64,000 bases of DNA. Origin: Puffinus mauretanicus (taxonomy: Eukaryota > Chordata > Aves > Procellariiformes > Procellariidae). Below, piece by piece: positions 35,031 to 48,900 of this stretch. The DNA lies in NCBI GenBank assembly GCA_023333565.1, contig JAJKFH010001585.1, positions 558,001 to 622,000 on the forward strand, written 5' to 3'. The position numbers and the translations under genes were made by a program. A model generated the notes under the pieces. That model was not told where the DNA came from. It saw nothing but the letters and a program-made list of their open reading frames with translations, and made no database searches. Numbering within the stretch: position 1 is the stretch's first letter; each line of letters starts with the position of its first letter.

Positions 35031-36864
35031 CCAGAAGCACTTTAAAGTATTTTTCAATTAATTAAGATATAACTAGATAGCACACTATGATTTATAGATG
35101 AAAATACCATTGTTACATAACAGTTCAATGATGAAAATTATAGATAAAAGTTAAACTGTATGTTTGTGCATAGCAGACATATAATATTTGGCTACACTAC
35201 TAGTATTGAAGAAATATACTACTATTACCCTGTTCTATCTTCTTCTAACAACATAAAAATGGCCTAAGTTGCATAAAACAACAAACAGTAGAAAACGAAA
35301 CAGGCAATTTCATATTAACGTTTGCAGGAAATAAATTATTCTGCTCTAATACTGATACTTACATGGGGAATAATTAATACTTTCAGTGAACTAGCAAGGT
35401 GTCTTATGGAAACTTAATTCATAACTGTATTAAAGCATTTAATTGGGTGCTTCATTGTTAAATGAGTAGGTATTAATTAGACATGATAGATCTGAAACTG
35501 GACAAGGGACTTTCTTTGATTCCTAGAATAACTAATGAGATTTTTGGTGTCAGAAAAGAGAAAGAAAGTTTAAAAAAGAGTATGCAGAAAATTAAGAATT
35601 ACTAAGTGGTTTTGCAAAAATGTAGGATGCCATTTCTCAGCAGCATAGACAAGAAGCAGACAACAGGACACATAGAATTTAGACCTCGGCCAAATAAACT
35701 TTATTTTAAAAATATTAGTTGTTTTATTAGATTAGATACCTGTGTCAATTAAACTCTGAAGCTTGTTTAATTGTTGTTTTAACTATTAAAGGAGGGAAAT
35801 CTTAAGAAGCTTGGGTTTTGCAGGCAGGGTACTGAGACACTAGGTTGAAAAAGCTGTGGAATTTGTAACCGGAAGTTATGGGATCAGTACACTGTGAAAA
35901 AGGTGAGAAAGACTGGAACTAAGGTAGTCAACAGAAAATGCTAACATGGCGACAAGGATTAAGTCCTACTCTAGAGGAAATTTCTCTCTCCTCTTTCATG
36001 AGCACTCAGCTAACCCGAGCATGTAAACCAGACCATTTCATTCTTGTAGGACTAGCTGGAGGAGCTTCCTTCTAATATCTGATAGAGAAGTGATTAAAGC
36101 ACTCAGTGACAATGTGGAGTGTGTACATGCAAATTAAGTATTTAATGGGCTAAAGAGATGGACAGTAACTGCCTGCACTGGCTGTTCATCAGCACACTCA
36201 CACACAATATGTGACAGGTTTCTGTCAAAACCACGTGTTTCTAAACAAACCCAAACATCTTTCAAAGGATAAGCACAAATCAATCCATATTAAATCACAA
36301 ACTACCTGGTGATCTAGATGACACCTAAGAAAAAGCAGTTGTGGAGAGAGATCCCAGCTCGCAAAGAGGAATGAAAGGGACTGGAAGTGGAAAGTCGTCT
36401 TCACAAATAAGTAGGTATTTGTAGAAATCCTTTAAAACTAGCTCTGAATTTGCAGACATCATAAAATGGAAACTGATAATATTTTTGGAGCCTATTAAGA
36501 TTTTTTTTTTTTTAGAATAAGTTATGAAATTGATGCTTTATTTGGAATATATAATGAACACCTAGAAATCATAGATGCTATTTTTTTTTCACAATCATTT
36601 GTTATGATGGCATACTTTTTCATGAGTAACCTTTCCCTCACACCATAAAACTGGTCAATATTTTTTTTCTCTCCTAAATTACGTATTTGAGCTCCACAAG
36701 AGCTCACTCAGTAAGCAGTTTAGAATTATCTCTCTGAACAGTCTGCTTTTAGTCTCCATTATCTCAAGTTTGAGGACATTAAAAAAAGAAAAAAAAAAAA
36801 AGAGAGAAGAGAAACAGATATATTTAATTCCTTTTGGATCTTCTTATGTTGTTTATATGTCTTG

Positions 36865-36890
36865 ATACTGCAGGATGACTCCTGCAGTAT
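36865..36890. repeat. Perfect hairpin, 11-bp stem, 4-nt loop
   Basis: ATACTGCAGGA (36,865-36,875), loop TGAC, TCCTGCAGTAT (36,880-36,890). The arms match perfectly. The stem is too short for a typical microRNA precursor. Confidence 0.7.
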
Positions 36891-39800
36891 GTGCTGCAGG
36901 CACATCTAACAGCAAACTTTCCAGAGCTTGCATATTAAACTGTATATATTCCCATTGTATTGGGAAGAAATTAACTGGAGGAAATTTGAGTTGTTTTTTT
37001 TTTTTGCTACAAATCTGAAAACATCAGTGCTTTTACACTTGTGCTGCAGGAATTACCATTGAGGGCAGCGTTTCACTGCTACAGCAGTCAGTTGCACAGG
37101 ACAGTACAACTTTTCTGCTACAAGTTAACCCAGAAACAGTAGACAAAGTACAAGATGGCTTTGGCTTTATCCCAGGGATGTATGAATTAGTATTGATATG
37201 GTACACATATTTCTACCTCTGCAGAATTGAGAAACTGAAGAAGGAACTCTGATCATTGGATTCACCTGTGATATTTAGATTTGCTTTTGGATGTACAAAG
37301 GTACACACTGTGCCTTAACATGGGTTAATTGCTATGTCATGCTCTAGATGTGAGTTTTCTCCACCCTAATAAATTGAGAGGGATATGTCTGTCCCACATG
37401 TCCTGAGAATATGTTGCCAAGATTTTTCTTTATGGTTCAGTGTTGCAACTTACTAGTACTGAAAAACAGCTGTCCCCAGTATGACTATCAAAAGAATTGT
37501 AAGAAGCTTTATACATAATATTTTGATAACTCCCTGTCCTCCAACTGGATGCTAAAAATTACCAGTGAAGTTAATTTTTTTGCTTGTAAAGTTCTGACTT
37601 TTTGTATACATATAATTGTCTAAAATTCAATGTTATTGGGATGTCACACCTGAGTTGTACATAAATCTGAATATTTTGTACAAAGTAAAACTTTTTCTGA
37701 TCTGATTCCACAGGCTATCTGAATAGGCCAATGGACTCAGAGCAATCCTCCCCCTCTCAAGAAGATGCATATTTTGTTCTTTTTTTTTCCCTCCACAATC
37801 TTGGACCACAATTTTCTATATTGGGATAATTAAAATGAGAATTTAATCAGTACGGAAGGGCTAAGGCAGGAACGTCTTCATCTGGAGTTGGTGTCAGAGA
37901 AATTGTACTGTGAGGCTATATCTGAAGTTTTTAATGTTAAATATTTTTTAAGACTAATGTACTTAGAAAAGAATCTGAAGGAGCGTAAGCAGTTCTGAAG
38001 TGCATTTCTAAGTATAGTTTTGACTTTTTTAAAAGAAAGAGGGAATGAGAAGTCTAATCTGAATTAAATTGTTAGCTGCCTTATAGAAAATATCAGTTGA
38101 CTGAGCAGTAATAGTTCTTTTCAAGCTATATTCAATTATCTGTTAAAAACAGCTTGTACATGGCATGCCTAACATAGTATTCTGATGATCACAGACCACC
38201 TAAAATGACTATGCTAAGTGGACCTCTTAAAGGATAATACATGTTGTTTTTCAGAAAATAAATAAATGGTAGAGCCATCCCACAGCCATCCCACATCCCC
38301 CTACTCATGTTTGCAGGCAACAAGTTACAATTCTCATATGAATGATTCTGTTCTTTGTTGGTTTTATGACCTAGCTACAATTACCTGAAATGACATAAAT
38401 GACACACATAAGTCAGAAATATTTAGTTAGATGATAGAGAACTTAAACTGGTTGTAAGAATATTTTGGATTCAGAAAGGTATTCCTTGAGTAGAGATTTA
38501 AATGTCAACTATGTTGTTTCCAATGAAAATCAGAAAGTGTTATCCCTAAATAGCTTTTTACATTGTGGAAAATCTGAAAACTTCCAAATATTTTGGACAA
38601 AGGAGGAGAAACACCCATAATCCGGAATAAGGAGATCATTCAGAAACTCACTTAAGATGCAGAAGGTAGGATTTCTTATTGGACCATGTGTTTGAACCCA
38701 AATATCCACACAGCCTAATGGACTTATTTTTACTTATCATTTGGGGGTGCAGGCTTCTCTTTTTTTCATCAGAAATGGCTAGAGAGGTCTGAAGTTTGTT
38801 CCACCAAAAATCAAACTGCAGGGTCTTCTAGTGGAGGTGTGGATGATGGTAAAACACAGTTCAAGAATATTTTCTTTTTCATTCACTGACAGCTTGGACC
38901 ACTAGAAGGAGTCAGTGAAACCACAAGTAGGTGAAAAACAAGCAAATATTTAATTTTTGTACACTGAAATAACACTGGTAATAGAAAAGATAGTAGCACA
39001 AATAGAGAATTCTAATTATATCTTTTTTTTAGAATCTGCATATCAAAAGATCAAATGCAAAAGTAGAAATAATGCACAGATTAATGCACAGATTGTGGCT
39101 AAACACCAGAACCCATTTACATATATTCTGTAAATTTCCTATAGTGGATACATAACTTTCTGGAGAAGCAAGAGGTACCTACAGAAAAAGAGCTATAATG
39201 ACACTTACAGAGACTGAAGACCTCAGTGTCCACAAACAAATAAAATAGAAGGTAGGGAACAGGAATTAACATCAAGTAGAAAAACACTAGTAGACTAGCA
39301 TATACCACACACCAGTAACCTAAAACTTATCTAAACAACTGCTAGTAGAACTGAAATCTGATCATGAGCATTTTATCACTGCTGCAAAAATAAATTCTAC
39401 CTTTTCTAATTGTTTTCTATTTTTCTTATATTGAAGAGACAGGAGGGAAATACACTAAGGACCACTCCCATATAACTGGCTGTTCTGAATAAAAAGTACA
39501 ATATGTTGTGAATAAAGATCTCATGCGTTAACATCTTTACATGCATAACTTTGTCTAAGAGTAAATGATTACTGTTTCCAAGTGAAATTTTGATCTTTAG
39601 AATTGTGAGAGAATATCCATGTATGTACTGGTGTTTTGGGATTGTGTTGGTCCCATGAGATTATATGTACAATACTTAAAGGTGAAAAAGGTAGTGTCTT
39701 TTGGAAAATAAGCCCTATCTGGGGCTTCTCATTTTGGATAAGTGAAGATTTTCTGCCACATGCAGGTACAGTAGTTGTCCTCGTCTTGCTTTCAGCAAAG

Positions 39801-41690
39801 TAGTAAGCTGGTAAACAAGAGGAAAGGGTTATGCATGTGTATGTATATCATCTACATCTATAGAATGAGAATTGTGACTATCCCCTGCTGAGAAAATCAT
39901 CTGTCCTAAAAAGCAGCGAGGTAAAGAAATCTTGAGTGTAAGCAGAATGGAAATTTCTTATAAAGACAAAGCTTATTGCTGAAAAAGGCAATGTTAAAGT
40001 ATATAAAGGTCTCCTCGTTATAACTGGTGGAAGTTCTTCCTTCCTAATGAACTACTTGAATCTTTAAGGAGCATTTGACACCACCGATCATAATTTTGTT
40101 TCAGTCTGATTACTGTTTGTTGTGGGCATGGTGTTCAAGGATGGCTGGGAATGGTCAGTCTCCTATTTCTCTTGTATAAAACGTAGCACTCTTGGGTGAC
40201 TGCTCTCATTTAGATTCACATATGAAGAGAAATATTTGTATATTATATAATAGTGCCTTACTTTTTTTCTAGCATATTTTATTACTTTCACAGGGAAATG
40301 AAATGTAGGTTCTTTTTTTTTTTTTTTTTCCCCATGTGTAAGTTAATGGTAGCCAAAATGGGCAGGGGAATGTGGTAGTCTAGATGCTATGATTTGTCTG
40401 TTCTTTTCTCTGTGTGTAGCTACAGTCCCTGCCTTGCAGCAGACTTTGTTCTTCCTGGGAGACCATATATGAGGCAACATGTGTTAAGGCTGCCTATAGG
40501 GTGGCTATGACCGTGAGTTGTGACTGCTAATAAAATGTTCACTCTACTCTTATATCTAAGTTTTTTGTAGAAAAGATAAGTGGATTGCAGTAGCCCTATA
40601 TAGGAAGTTACGATTTTTTTAAATGGAAAAAAAAGAAATCTGTTGTTTCAATCAAACCAGAATTAATGTAGTCTTTTTGAACAGTGCCTTTATTAGTAAA
40701 CAAACAAAAGATTTTGGAACAAAAAAAAAATCACAAGGCCAGGGAAGAAAAAACTGAAAGTGTGACATGGAAAACATCAATCTGAATGTATGTAGGCAAT
40801 TAAGCTAACCCTACTACTTTGAGAAGACTGAAAATTATAAACAATAGGATTTTTAAGTGATTAAAAAGTGAACAGACTATAAATATTGGCACATCTCATA
40901 GGTCCTTCTTCTCATATTTTTTAAAATTAGACTTTGATGACCAATGCTAAGGTCTCCAGAGAAGTAACCTTACAAAAGTCTGAAGGGCTTCTGCGTCACT
41001 GCAAATATTTAGACAGTATCTTTGCACTTGAGGTATTCCAGACATTGCCCAATCCCAACAAGCTTTGAAAAATCTCATGCCATAACTGTTGTAGTAGGAA
41101 GGACTTCATTTTAGCATTTCTGAGGTTGTTTCCCTGTCTTTATTTCCCTATGTGCCTCTTCCCATTTCCTGTTTTTTTCCTCTTCTGCATTCCCTCTCTC
41201 TCTTGGCTTCTGACCTAAGACTGAAATCAATTGTATCTTGCAGCATATGGCGCTAACACATTGAGATGAGACAGCTCATCCACCCCTGACCAAACTAAAG
41301 AGAACCAGGAAGAGAAAGACACCTGCCAAACTCATCCAGATGGTATCCCAGACCAGGGAAGCAGGCCAGGGCCCAGAACTGCACCTATTATGCCAACCTG
41401 CCTACTCAAGGCTTGAAGATATAGCTGACCTACAGTGACCCCAGTGGAGAGTAAATAAAAAGTGCATTTTCTGGATCTTTCTCATTCTATTTTTCTATTT
41501 TTTCCTTTTTTAAAACAAAAAGAACTCTCAAAATGACATGTCCATATTCAGTGGAGGAATTTTATCCTTCTAGCGGTAAAAGAAAAGAGTTTAATAAAAT
41601 AAGACAAACTGAGGTCCATTCTCTGAAACAAACCAGGTGTTTCTTACAAACATTGTGTGTGTTCAATATCTACTCCATTTAAATACCTTT

Positions 41691-41786
41691 ATTTTATTTT
41701 ATTTTATTTTATTTTATTTTATTTTATTTTATTTTACTTTATTTTATTTTATTTTATTTTATTTTATTTTATTTTATTTTTATTTT
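41691..41786. repeat. (ATTTT)n pentanucleotide array, about 19 units
   Basis: ATTTT units run for 96 bp with a single ATTTTACTTT interruption near 41,736. The long pure stretches imply ongoing slippage and probable length variation between individuals. Confidence 0.95.
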
Positions 41787-44065
41787 GTGCAAAGGCAGAA
41801 TGAGTTAATGCTTTTACTATGTTGGGTCCACTCAGCCCATCAAATAACAGTATATTCAGCAACTACTTCATCTGATTTTTTTTTTCTTAGTAGAGACGAG
41901 TAGGAGGTGAAGGTGGTAAAAACCGAGTGTCATTTTTTAGTGTACGTGTTAGGAAATGATCTGAAAGATAATGGATCTGAAGAGCTTGAGGGTTCACATT
42001 TGACCTGCTCATAGCTATTGGTTCAGGACTTTCACAGTCATGTAGCTGTTGAAATTCAACCGTTATTCTCAGTTTCTGGTAGAGTCAGCATCTATTTTTC
42101 CACCTACCAATTTAATCACAGGTTTTCAGGAGTCTGGATCCATAAAGAGGCTTAAGTATCACAACGCTGACTATTGAGGAAAACCTAACTTTTAGCCTTC
42201 CTGCTAAACAGTGGAATCCACAGCCCCAAGTCAGATTTACAGGTTCTTTATCCAATACATAGAGAGAATTAGGCACATAAAAACTGGCTTTACAGAAACT
42301 AGTATTCGCAGTAGGAGACTGCTTAATCCACCTTTTGCAAAATATGAAGGCCAACACATTATATATATGTGTCCTTACTCCTTTCAGAATTAGGTATCTT
42401 CCTTACTTCAGACATTTATCTGTGAATTTCATCTTAGATTAGTACATGCATAATTGGTCTTACCTTCATTTGAGATCAAATCTGAGAAAGAGGAAAAAGA
42501 GGATGAGTGGAAAAGTGGATCTTTTTTGGTGGTTAGAGAAATTTAGTGGCTAGAGACTTGGTTGCAAGGTACATAGTCTAAATCAGCTTCTTATTTGCTT
42601 CAGTCAGATCTCATACCAGGACTCATCTCTTTCTTACTCAAAGGACCAGTTATGAAAGTATTATGTGACGACATTCTATCATGCTGAAGTTGTGCTAATA
42701 TATAAAATAGTTTATCGTGTCACTGGGAGAGTAGCAAGACTTATCTGGTGACCAGGACACTCTCTTCTGAATCCCAAGTTCTACTACCTGCTCCAACAAA
42801 CAGTTGCTAATTTTATACACTATAGCATGACTTCAAAAGGACTTTTCCAAAAGGACTGACATTCAAATAAACTTAGTTCTTCAAAGGAAGAGAAAATCCT
42901 AGGATGCCCAAGAAGAATGAAGTGAAAGGTGGGAGGTGGACTCTTGAGTGAGCTATGAACTATGAACTACATGAACTATAGAAATTTCAATGAAATGTTA
43001 CAGTAAACAGTTTTTTAAAAAAGATACTGGTCCTTGCAGATATGTAAGATGAAAAGGTCAGAGTATTGAAGTACCTTTTACAGAACAGAGGCTGAAGACA
43101 GACATAATTGTTACTGGAGATGTGTGTCTATTATTAATGAGAAAATGTAGAGAGAAACATGGCACAGAGCATGTGCCTCATTCAATCATTACAAGACAAC
43201 AGGCAGCTATTGATGGGCCTTAAGTAAGTACAACCAATTTGATACAAGATTAATTAAAGTAACTGAACAGTCAAGAATTAAATAATTCTCACATTCCAAT
43301 GTTTCAGGGGCTCTTAAGAGAGAAAGAAAGAGACATTATAAAAAAACTTGAGGAGAACTTTGGTAGATCACCTAGGAAAACATTGCTATACCCATTCCAT
43401 TCCTTTCTCATTAGTCACCTGATTTAATTATCAAGCCCTGAATAAGAAGCAATGTCTAGTATCAAACACAAAGGAACCAGTTTGTGACTCAGAGGCCTAC
43501 AACTGGCCTTATGGTGTCTTGTTTGTTTTAAAAGAATTTCAGTGCCTTTAAATTGTCATTTTAGAGCTTAAGACGTGTAGGAAAGAAGATGAAGGAAGTA
43601 AAATCTGTCTGCCAGAGTCTCCCTAGCATTACTACAACGAGGGATTCAAGCGTAGTCCTGAATAGCCCCACTCAAAATAATGATCTTCTAAAAACAGCCA
43701 TTGTTAAAGGCCACAGTGAGGGCACTCATGATCACAGCTTGTGGCACTTGTAGAGAAAAGTGGACGCATTGTTAGGCTGCAAATATATATCCATGGTAAT
43801 TCAAATGCAAGACACTGTTCTTCAATTGACCCGGGGTACATGTATCCTTCCCTAGGATGAATGTCTAAGACAGCTTAGCCCAGGTCTTCCTCTTGCCTTG
43901 GGCAAAGTACTTACCTTCTATAATTATGTCTCTAGTTAAGAACATGAGCAGAGACACAGCTCATCTCTAAAATAAAAAGTTTACTTTTTGCTGAAAAAAG
44001 GACTACCTCTAGTTAACTCTTCTCAGGGAGGTCCCTCAGTTTTAACAAGATGGAAGGTGGACAGA

Positions 44066-44321
44066 ATAGAATCATAGAATCATAGAATCATTAAGGATGG
44101 AAAAGTCCTCTAAGATCATCCAGTCCAACCGTCAACTCAACACCACCATGCCCACTACACCATGTCCCTAAGCGTCTCATCTACACGTCTTTTAAATACT
44201 TCCAGGGATGGTGACTCCACCACTTCCCTGGGCAGCCTGTTCCAAGGCCTGACCACTCTTTCAGTAAAGAAATTTTTCCTAATGTCCAATCTAAACCTCC
44301 CTTGGTGCAACTTGAGGCCAA
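44066..44321 (-). mobile_element. CR1 LINE 3' end, about 256 bp
   Basis: It begins with the complement of the octamer tail (AATCATAGAATCATAGAATC), then GATCATCCAGTCCAACCGTC, CTTCCAGGGATGGTGACTCC and AATGTCCAATCTAAACCTCC. It ends at TTGAGGCCA. The match to the plus-strand copy at 33,602-34,106 is close, so both belong to one young avian subfamily. It contains no usable coding sequence. Confidence 0.93.
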
Positions 44322-45255
44322 TATCTATCAACATTTTAGTGTGAGATTACCTACAGAGATTTTCTAGCCTTGCAACAGGTTTTTTCCATCCTGCTGAAGA
44401 AGGCTGGCATTTACACTGAAGGCCTGCCATTCAAACTTAGCTGACAGTTAATGAGACAACTCCATTTTTCCCATTTAGAACAACTCTGTGATATTTTCCA
44501 TGTCTGCTGAGACAACCCAGCCCATCCTCAGTCTTAAACTCTCTTCTAGGCTTTCTTTGATTTTTCCACATCTCCTAATATTTTTCCACTATCAGTATAT
44601 TCCCCTTCGAAAATCAGGCATATGCCATCCAGTTTCTCTATTTGTTTTTTGTGTTCTAGAAGGATGATTAAAACAAGCAAGAAAACAGAAACAAGGTTAT
44701 CCACTTTTTTTCTGCTAGAGGATAAACTGGATTACTTCTTTTCCATGTAGTGTACAAGTTGTGAGAGGAGATGGGATCCTTCTTAATGAAGGCACATCTG
44801 CGTCACCATTGATTGAATGACCTAATGAGATTACTGCTGGAGCCTATTCCTTCCTTAAAAATTAGTTTGCCCAGACTGATAGAAGTATAGAGCAGCTTTC
44901 CAGTTCTGTGATCAATTGCAGATCTCTCAGTCTTCCCTATGGACAAAACACAAACACAAATCTGTGGAGTGTTATCGTGATTCAATGGCGTGCATGTAAT
45001 GAAGTTCTGAGAGAACATCTACAGCTACAAATACATGTACACTCCTACACATCTAATGTACATTTCCATACATCTCAGATGTTTGTATCTACAGTTTTTC
45101 TTTAATTAGAATTTAAGTTGCCTCTACTGCAGTGATACCAGTAAGCTGGTAGACATACAATTGACCATGTTATATTGATACTTGCAGTTCTTTAACATAC
45201 CTCTCAGGTTCTTGTATCTGAAACCAAGCAGGAATATTTTTGAAACCATAGAGGA
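44322..45255. other. AT-rich stretch, nothing seen
   Basis: No gene or repeat recognised. The reverse transcriptase catalytic region expected upstream of the Ty3 relic was not found here. Confidence 0.45.
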
Positions 45256-45929
45256 ATGATTTTTAGGCAATTACATAATGTCTTGCATCTAGTTCTAAAA
45301 AATAATAATATTAAAGCTATTAATGTGGATGTTGCAACTGCCAGAGTCTTTATAGAACAAAATATTTGTGAGTTGTCTGAATGGTTACTTAATAAATTTC
45401 AGTTTCTGTTGTCTGGAGCACCTGCACAGCCACACTATCTTTTTGTTAAAAAAAGGGTTTGCAAGAACTTGAGCTTTGCTCAAGACAAAAATAAACAATT
45501 TGTCATTGCTGCTTTAAAGCTGTTAAGAACATTACAATCAGTAGTGCACTCTGATGCCAGAAAGGACCTTATCCTTTTATATGATTCTTCACACTATGAG
45601 GCTGGTGCAGTACTATCACAGAGTACAAAGATGACTGCTGAACAAATGATTGGTTTTATATCCAGAACCATCTCCAGCAGAGAGGGCGTATATTTCACTT
45701 GCTAACAAAAGTTGGATGAAGTTGTCTGGAGAGAAATATGGTTCATTATTGCTTATTTAACTTCCACTACACTGTACATACAGGTCAGAAAACGCTCCAG
45801 ATTCTTTATGCAATGGGTGTAAAAAGATCCATCTTATGTCAAGACAGGTCATTACAATTTTGTTTGACTGTTACTTTTACAAATAGACACACACCAATGC
45901 ATAGAAGAACATTTTATTGTAACAACTAA
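45256..45929 (+). pseudogene. Ty3/gypsy retrotransposon relic: RT end, connection and RNase H
   Basis: An open frame of 149 codons (45,256-45,705) matches the pol order of Ty3/gypsy elements. Residues 1-25 resemble the RT thumb. At about residues 38-68 comes the connection segment, with E-L-S-E-W-L-L-N in the place of the usual E-L-x-S-F-L-G-x-x-N-Y-Y, then P-H-Y-L-F-V-K-K in place of P-L-x-x-L-L-K-K. The start of RNase H follows: D110-S-S, G-A-V-L-S at 117-121, and G-F-I-S-R-T-I-S at 133-140, the equivalent of I-A-F-A-S-R-T-L-S. A stop (45,703-45,705) interrupts just before the second acidic catalytic site. A frame change near 45,740 separates a weaker continuation to 45,929. No catalytic YxDD region, integrase or LTR was found nearby. 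Ty3/gypsy is rare in birds, so this is either an ancient relic or a transferred copy. Confidence 0.6.
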
Positions 45930-48900
45930 GTTACAAGTGAAGAACTGTCGGAATGAAAATTTCTTGGTTAGATGTTGAATCGCTGAGTGCTGATTTGACC
46001 AATAAGCCATAACTCTTAGGCTAATCAGTTACTGGAAGGTTTGGGGGGCAAATATTGTCCATCTATCATACCACCTCACTGGTGAATTCAGGTCTAACTG
46101 ATAGTGACTGAAATTCAAGCCTTGTGTGTCTGACAGAGAAAATGCAGAGGCATGTCACTAGGTAGCAGAAAACAGAATGGGACTCCTTTTAGTGGTCCTG
46201 TGAATCTTATTCCTGAGAACAGAGTTTTCCGGAATTAAATGTATTTCAGGAGTGCCTCTTTGCTTCAATTTAGTCAGAAAGGAAGATGGTGCCTGAGTTT
46301 CACTGGGATGGTGCACTGAGACTTTTCAGCTTTAAAGCTGTCATGCTGTGGGAGCCTGCAGAGGCTCTAGAGATAAAGCTATGTAAGTCTGACATTTCTG
46401 AATACAGTCCTTAATGATCACACTAGATCTCTCTGAAGTCATTTGCGATCTGAAAGCTGAAAAAAAGCCGTTAAGAGAAAAGGTAAAAAGCTGTAATGAA
46501 GATAAGAGGCACCCAACAATTCACATTCTGCATTTCTTGCAAGAAAGTTGTTGTCTGTGATCCCAAAGACCTGAATGTTATGTCAGTTTATCTGAATAAT
46601 TTTACAGACAAAATAACAGAGCTAGGTTTGCCAATTTAAATTCCATCTTACATTCCATTATATTCTCAATATACAGACAAACACCAAGATGAAGGCCAGT
46701 TATCTTGTGAATCCTATTTTGTGAATACTCTGTTTGGACTGCAGCTGCCTCTTTACCTGGAAAAGAGCAAAGAAAAGAAGACAGGAGAAATGGAAAAATA
46801 ATGCTTGCATCTCCATTTCTAAAGCATTTCTAAAAGACAGAATTAGGGCAAAGACATGGGTAAAAAGTATTTATGCTCACTGTAGCTGTGGTACAAAAGA
46901 ATAGTTCCTTGGATATCCAAATGAAATGAAAAAGAATTTGAACAAGGAATTCGAGGGGGAGAGGAGTGTTTTTTAAAAGGGCTGAAAAAAGTATGGGAGT
47001 AGCAGGTCTTACTAAATGATTCATGGTAAATATTAAACTCTTGATAAACTCTATCAGCTGGTGAATCATTTGTGGCAGATATTTGCAGAGACATTGTTTC
47101 TTTCAAAAATGGAAAGTATTATGTCAGGAAAAGCATCTGAATAATATTACTCGTGATTTTATTTGCTTCTCTTCATTTTATGTATTTGTTATTGTTTTCT
47201 TACCCTATGCTTTTTCAAAGTACTGTGCTGAGACAAATGGGTACGTTTTCCTTTTAAGTATGTTTTTCCCCCTCAAAGACTTGTTTTGTTTTGTCTGCCT
47301 GAGAGCAGCAAAAGAAACAACTTGTATTTGAGCACAGAGCAATAATAAAACCATTGTACTGTTAGATGTGGTATTCTTCGAGGAGATGATGCTACTGCAT
47401 GTTTGTGATATTTGGGACCATACTCTAGAGAAAGGCCGTTCAGATTTTTTAGATCAAAATAAGAATAACATTGCAAAAATTAAAATTGAAAAAAGGGGAT
47501 CGTCTGAGACAGAGATGTACTAAAAGTATGCATGCTATATGTCTTAATGATACTAAAAGGACAATGTTTCAAAGAAATGTTGATATAACAATATACTTTT
47601 CAATGCCATATCACTATCTCATCAGCAGCATCAGTGGTATTTACTTCATATCAACTCTTTTAGGTGTCAGACTTAGCTTCACTGTTTAGTAAAGAGGAAA
47701 CCTAACTTTTCCATCCCACCTCTCCATACATACCTGCAATTCTCTGTGGGCTTCCTTCTATATTGTAACCACTGAAGATGTCACTTCACTGCTTGCTGAT
47801 TTCTATACAGGCTATGTGGAGGATTCAAACAAAACAACATCAACATTTTGGTTCAGAGTAGTTCTGAAGTGAGTTCCCTGGTCATACCACAAAAAGTGTG
47901 TTTGTTTGATACACACAAAGGGTATTTTTAGCAAGTGCAACCAAGATTCCTTCTGGAGGAAAGTAAACTGAGATCTCCATTCCAGTTACTTACCATATGT
48001 GCACCACAGATTCATAAGGGTCTGAACCAACTGCTCCACACTACCATGAGTTTCTTCAACACACGTGTCCCATTAGAAGTATATGTACTTTCACATATGC
48101 TATTGCACACTACCTCTCAGCTCTTTGACTAATGCAGCTTATTCATTCATCCACACTTCCCTTGACTCAAATTCATTTTTGTCGTCTTCTTCCATTTGCG
48201 GTTCATTAATATCTTGCATATTCTGTCTCCCTCTTTCTTATTATTACCACTTTATTATTGCTGTCTTTTGCAAAGACAAAGTTTCAACAAGATCCCAGCT
48301 GGGTTCCCAAGGAAATGACAGAGCTCATTCCTAAGGAAATGACAGTGTCAAAAGTTTATGTGTCAGCAGGATAACCTTGTGGGAGTATCTAACTGCTGAT
48401 GGGTACCAAGAGGGTAGGCAAACAATGCCTCAATTCATATCAGAAGATGAAGACTGTTTATGAAGACTCTGTTTATGAATACTCGGGACAACAACCACAC
48501 TTTGGGTCAAACAGCAGGACTGCACACTCACACGTGAGGTCCTGGGATCACCATATAGGAAAATTTTAGGAACCTATCTAGCACTGCTTTATCGTTCCCA
48601 TTTCTCACTGAGGACAAGAGCACATCTACAGATACCTTTCCAGCTTGCTCCCTGCCATAGATTGTATCAGAACCCCTGTGTGAGCACTCTAGTTTCCAAC
48701 CTGAAAAAAATTGTGACGTTATTCTGTACCTGTCATTATTACATGTGTGGAAGGAGGGAGGAATGACAGCCCTGGTCTCAGAGTTGTAGAGAGATGACAC
48801 ATAGCACTGAATCATAAAGGCTGTTTTGTCTTTAAAAGCTGACCTGAGGCTCTGAGCTGTGAGGGAATCTTCTGCCTGGCATTTAGGTATGTCAGAAAAT

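Larger units (their letters stand above)
34587..44065. other. Long AT-rich stretch, no gene
   Basis: About 9.5 kb with no recognised gene. It holds a heptanucleotide repeat (34,952-35,030), a hairpin (36,865-36,890), a long ATTTT array (41,691-41,786) and several homopolymers (for example poly-T at 40,313-40,329). A segment at about 41,240-41,450 is somewhat GC-richer but shows no known family. Confidence 0.5.

Noticed and set aside
41637..41903. 88-codon open frame rich in Phe, Tyr, Ile and Leu
   Set aside because: Translation of the ATTTT array.
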